DNA from: Caballeronia sp. SBC1
GTDB taxonomy: Bacteria; Pseudomonadota; Gammaproteobacteria; Burkholderiales; Burkholderiaceae
Assembly (NCBI RefSeq): GCF_011493005.1
Contig: NZ_CP049158.1
Span: 1,178,001-1,242,000 of the forward strand
DNA length: 64,000 nt
Direction of reading: 5' to 3'
Positions 63,251 through 64,000 of the stretch are shown here, in pieces (positions within the stretch are counted from its first letter, which is position 1; the number at the start of each line of letters is the position of its first letter). The position numbers were made by a program, and so were the translations under genes. Below the pieces are notes generated by a model. The model ran no database searches and was not told the DNA's origin. It saw only the letters and a program-made list of their open reading frames with translations.

Positions 63251-64000
63251 TTAGCTCGAGCCTTCCGGGAAGTCAGCGCCAATAGTCGTCTTTTCCCACG
63301 CATCAAAGTCTTGAGTCAGCGAAGCGACTTTCTTGCGCGCCAGTTCAAGCGCTGTTTTGCCGAGCAACAGGCGCAACGGCGGGGTGTCCGAGAGTGCCGC
63401 GTCAATGATCGCCTGCGCCGCGCGCACCGGATCGCCCGCCTGATTACCGCTGCGCGCTTCGGTCTGCTTGCGGCGCTCGCCCGCGGTAGCAGCATAGTCA
63501 TCAATGCGCGTAGCCGACTGCTTGATCGACGGGCCGGCCCAGTTGGTGCGGAACGGTCCGGGCTCAACCACGAGCACGTCAATACCCAGCGGTTTTACTT
63601 CGATTGCCAGCGACTCCGAGATGCCTTCCACCGCGTATTTTGTGCCGTGGTAATAGCCCGTGGCCGCGAAACTCGTGATCCCGCCTATCGACGAAATGTT
63701 GACGATGAGACCGCTTTTTTGCGCGCGCATGACGGGCAACACGGCCTTCGTCATGTCGACCAGACCAAATACGTTGGTCTCGAACATCGCGCGTACGGCG
63801 TCGTCCTCGCCTTCTTCAATCGCCGCCAGATAACCGTAACCCGCGTTATTCACGAGTGCATCAATACGGCCAAAATGCTTCTGCGACTTAGCGACAACAT
63901 CGGCGATCTGCTTGCGATCGGTCACGTCAAGTTGCAGCACAAGCGCGTGGTCCCCATGGCCTTCGGCCAGATCCGCAAGCTTGGACGGGTCCCGTGCCGT
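63251..64000 (-). CDS. Short-chain dehydrogenase/reductase (SDR), N-terminus cut by window
   Basis: The frame is open to the window edge and gives 249 residues. It shows NNAGYGYLAAIEEGE, the catalytic Ser region VNISSIGGITSF, the YxxxK motif YYHGTKYAVEGIS (Tyr and Lys) and VVEPGPFRTNW. The N-terminal glycine-rich NAD(P) site lies outside. The substrate is unknown. Confidence 0.9.
   Translation of the reverse strand, partial: TARDPSKLADLAEGHGDHALVLQLDVTDRKQIADVVAKSQKHFGRIDALVNNAGYGYLAAIEEGEDDAVRAMFETNVFGLVDMTKAVLPVMRAQKSGLIVNISSIGGITSFAATGYYHGTKYAVEGISESLAIEVKPLGIDVLVVEPGPFRTNWAGPSIKQSATRIDDYAATAGERRKQTEARSGNQAGDPVRAAQAIIDAALSDTPPLRLLLGKTALELARKKVASLTQDFDAWEKTTIGADFPEGSS

Overview
The window reads as a GC-rich (roughly 60-65%) chromosome or megaplasmid segment from a beta-proteobacterium of the Burkholderia / Paraburkholderia / Caballeronia group. 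The signs are a Burkholderia-type DUF4148 protein and 16-strand porin, a second copy of infA, a PenA-like Tat-exported class A beta-lactamase, an H-NS family protein of the Burkholderia type, and the bactofilin, CorA, PpgK and Zwf gene types common there. The assignment is inferred from gene content and protein style; no rRNA or tRNA gene is present to confirm it.

Layout. 1-9.3 kb: the tail of a LysR regulator, an M23 peptidase / small membrane protein / bactofilin group (cell shape), corA, infA, then a leftward HAD phosphatase - ppgK - zwf sugar-phosphate operon and a rightward arylamine N-acetyltransferase. 9.3-17.2 kb: an FtsI-type penicillin-binding protein, small proteins, a fatty acid desaturase, a PhnD-like binding protein, a YhbW-type flavin monooxygenase and an H-NS-like protein. 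17.6-28 kb: a leftward catabolic island (luciferase-like monooxygenase, aldehyde dehydrogenase, NIPSNAP protein, polyamine-type ABC importer, GntR/FCD regulator, AA_synth protein, alpha/beta hydrolase, flavin reductase). Its promoter regions carry the same palindrome, TATGGTATTCCATA or variants. This is the best candidate in the window for an undescribed pathway. 28-29 kb: fused, decaying remains of a sugar ABC ATPase and an RpiR-type regulator. 29-30.3 kb: a porin with a clear terminator.

30.5-42.8 kb is a respiratory region. A leftward operon encodes a B-family (ba3-type) heme-copper oxidase (subunits I, II and a one-helix IIa) with three multiheme c-type cytochromes. Then come a DUF4148 protein, a beta-propeller protein, a DUF305 protein, and a rightward periplasmic molybdenum hydroxylase (Fe-S subunit, molybdopterin subunit with Tat signal, triheme cytochrome c). 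Together they could move electrons from a small organic substrate through cytochrome c to the oxidase. 42.8-49.4 kb: small conserved proteins, a membrane-anchored MsrA, the beta-lactamase, a DUF3311 / sodium:solute symporter pair and an M20 peptidase.

49.7-64 kb: kynU-kynA (tryptophan to anthranilate, without kynB), an exported methyltransferase-like lipoprotein, a glutathione transferase, a tautomerase, a Pr6Pr membrane protein, a DHA2 exporter, an aspartoacylase-type deacylase with an amino-acid binding protein and a divergent LysR regulator, a HigBA toxin-antitoxin pair with a recognisable promoter-operator, an aldo/keto reductase, hutG preceded by a 12-bp tandem repeat, and an SDR dehydrogenase cut by the window end. 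No insertion sequence, CRISPR array, rRNA or tRNA gene was seen.
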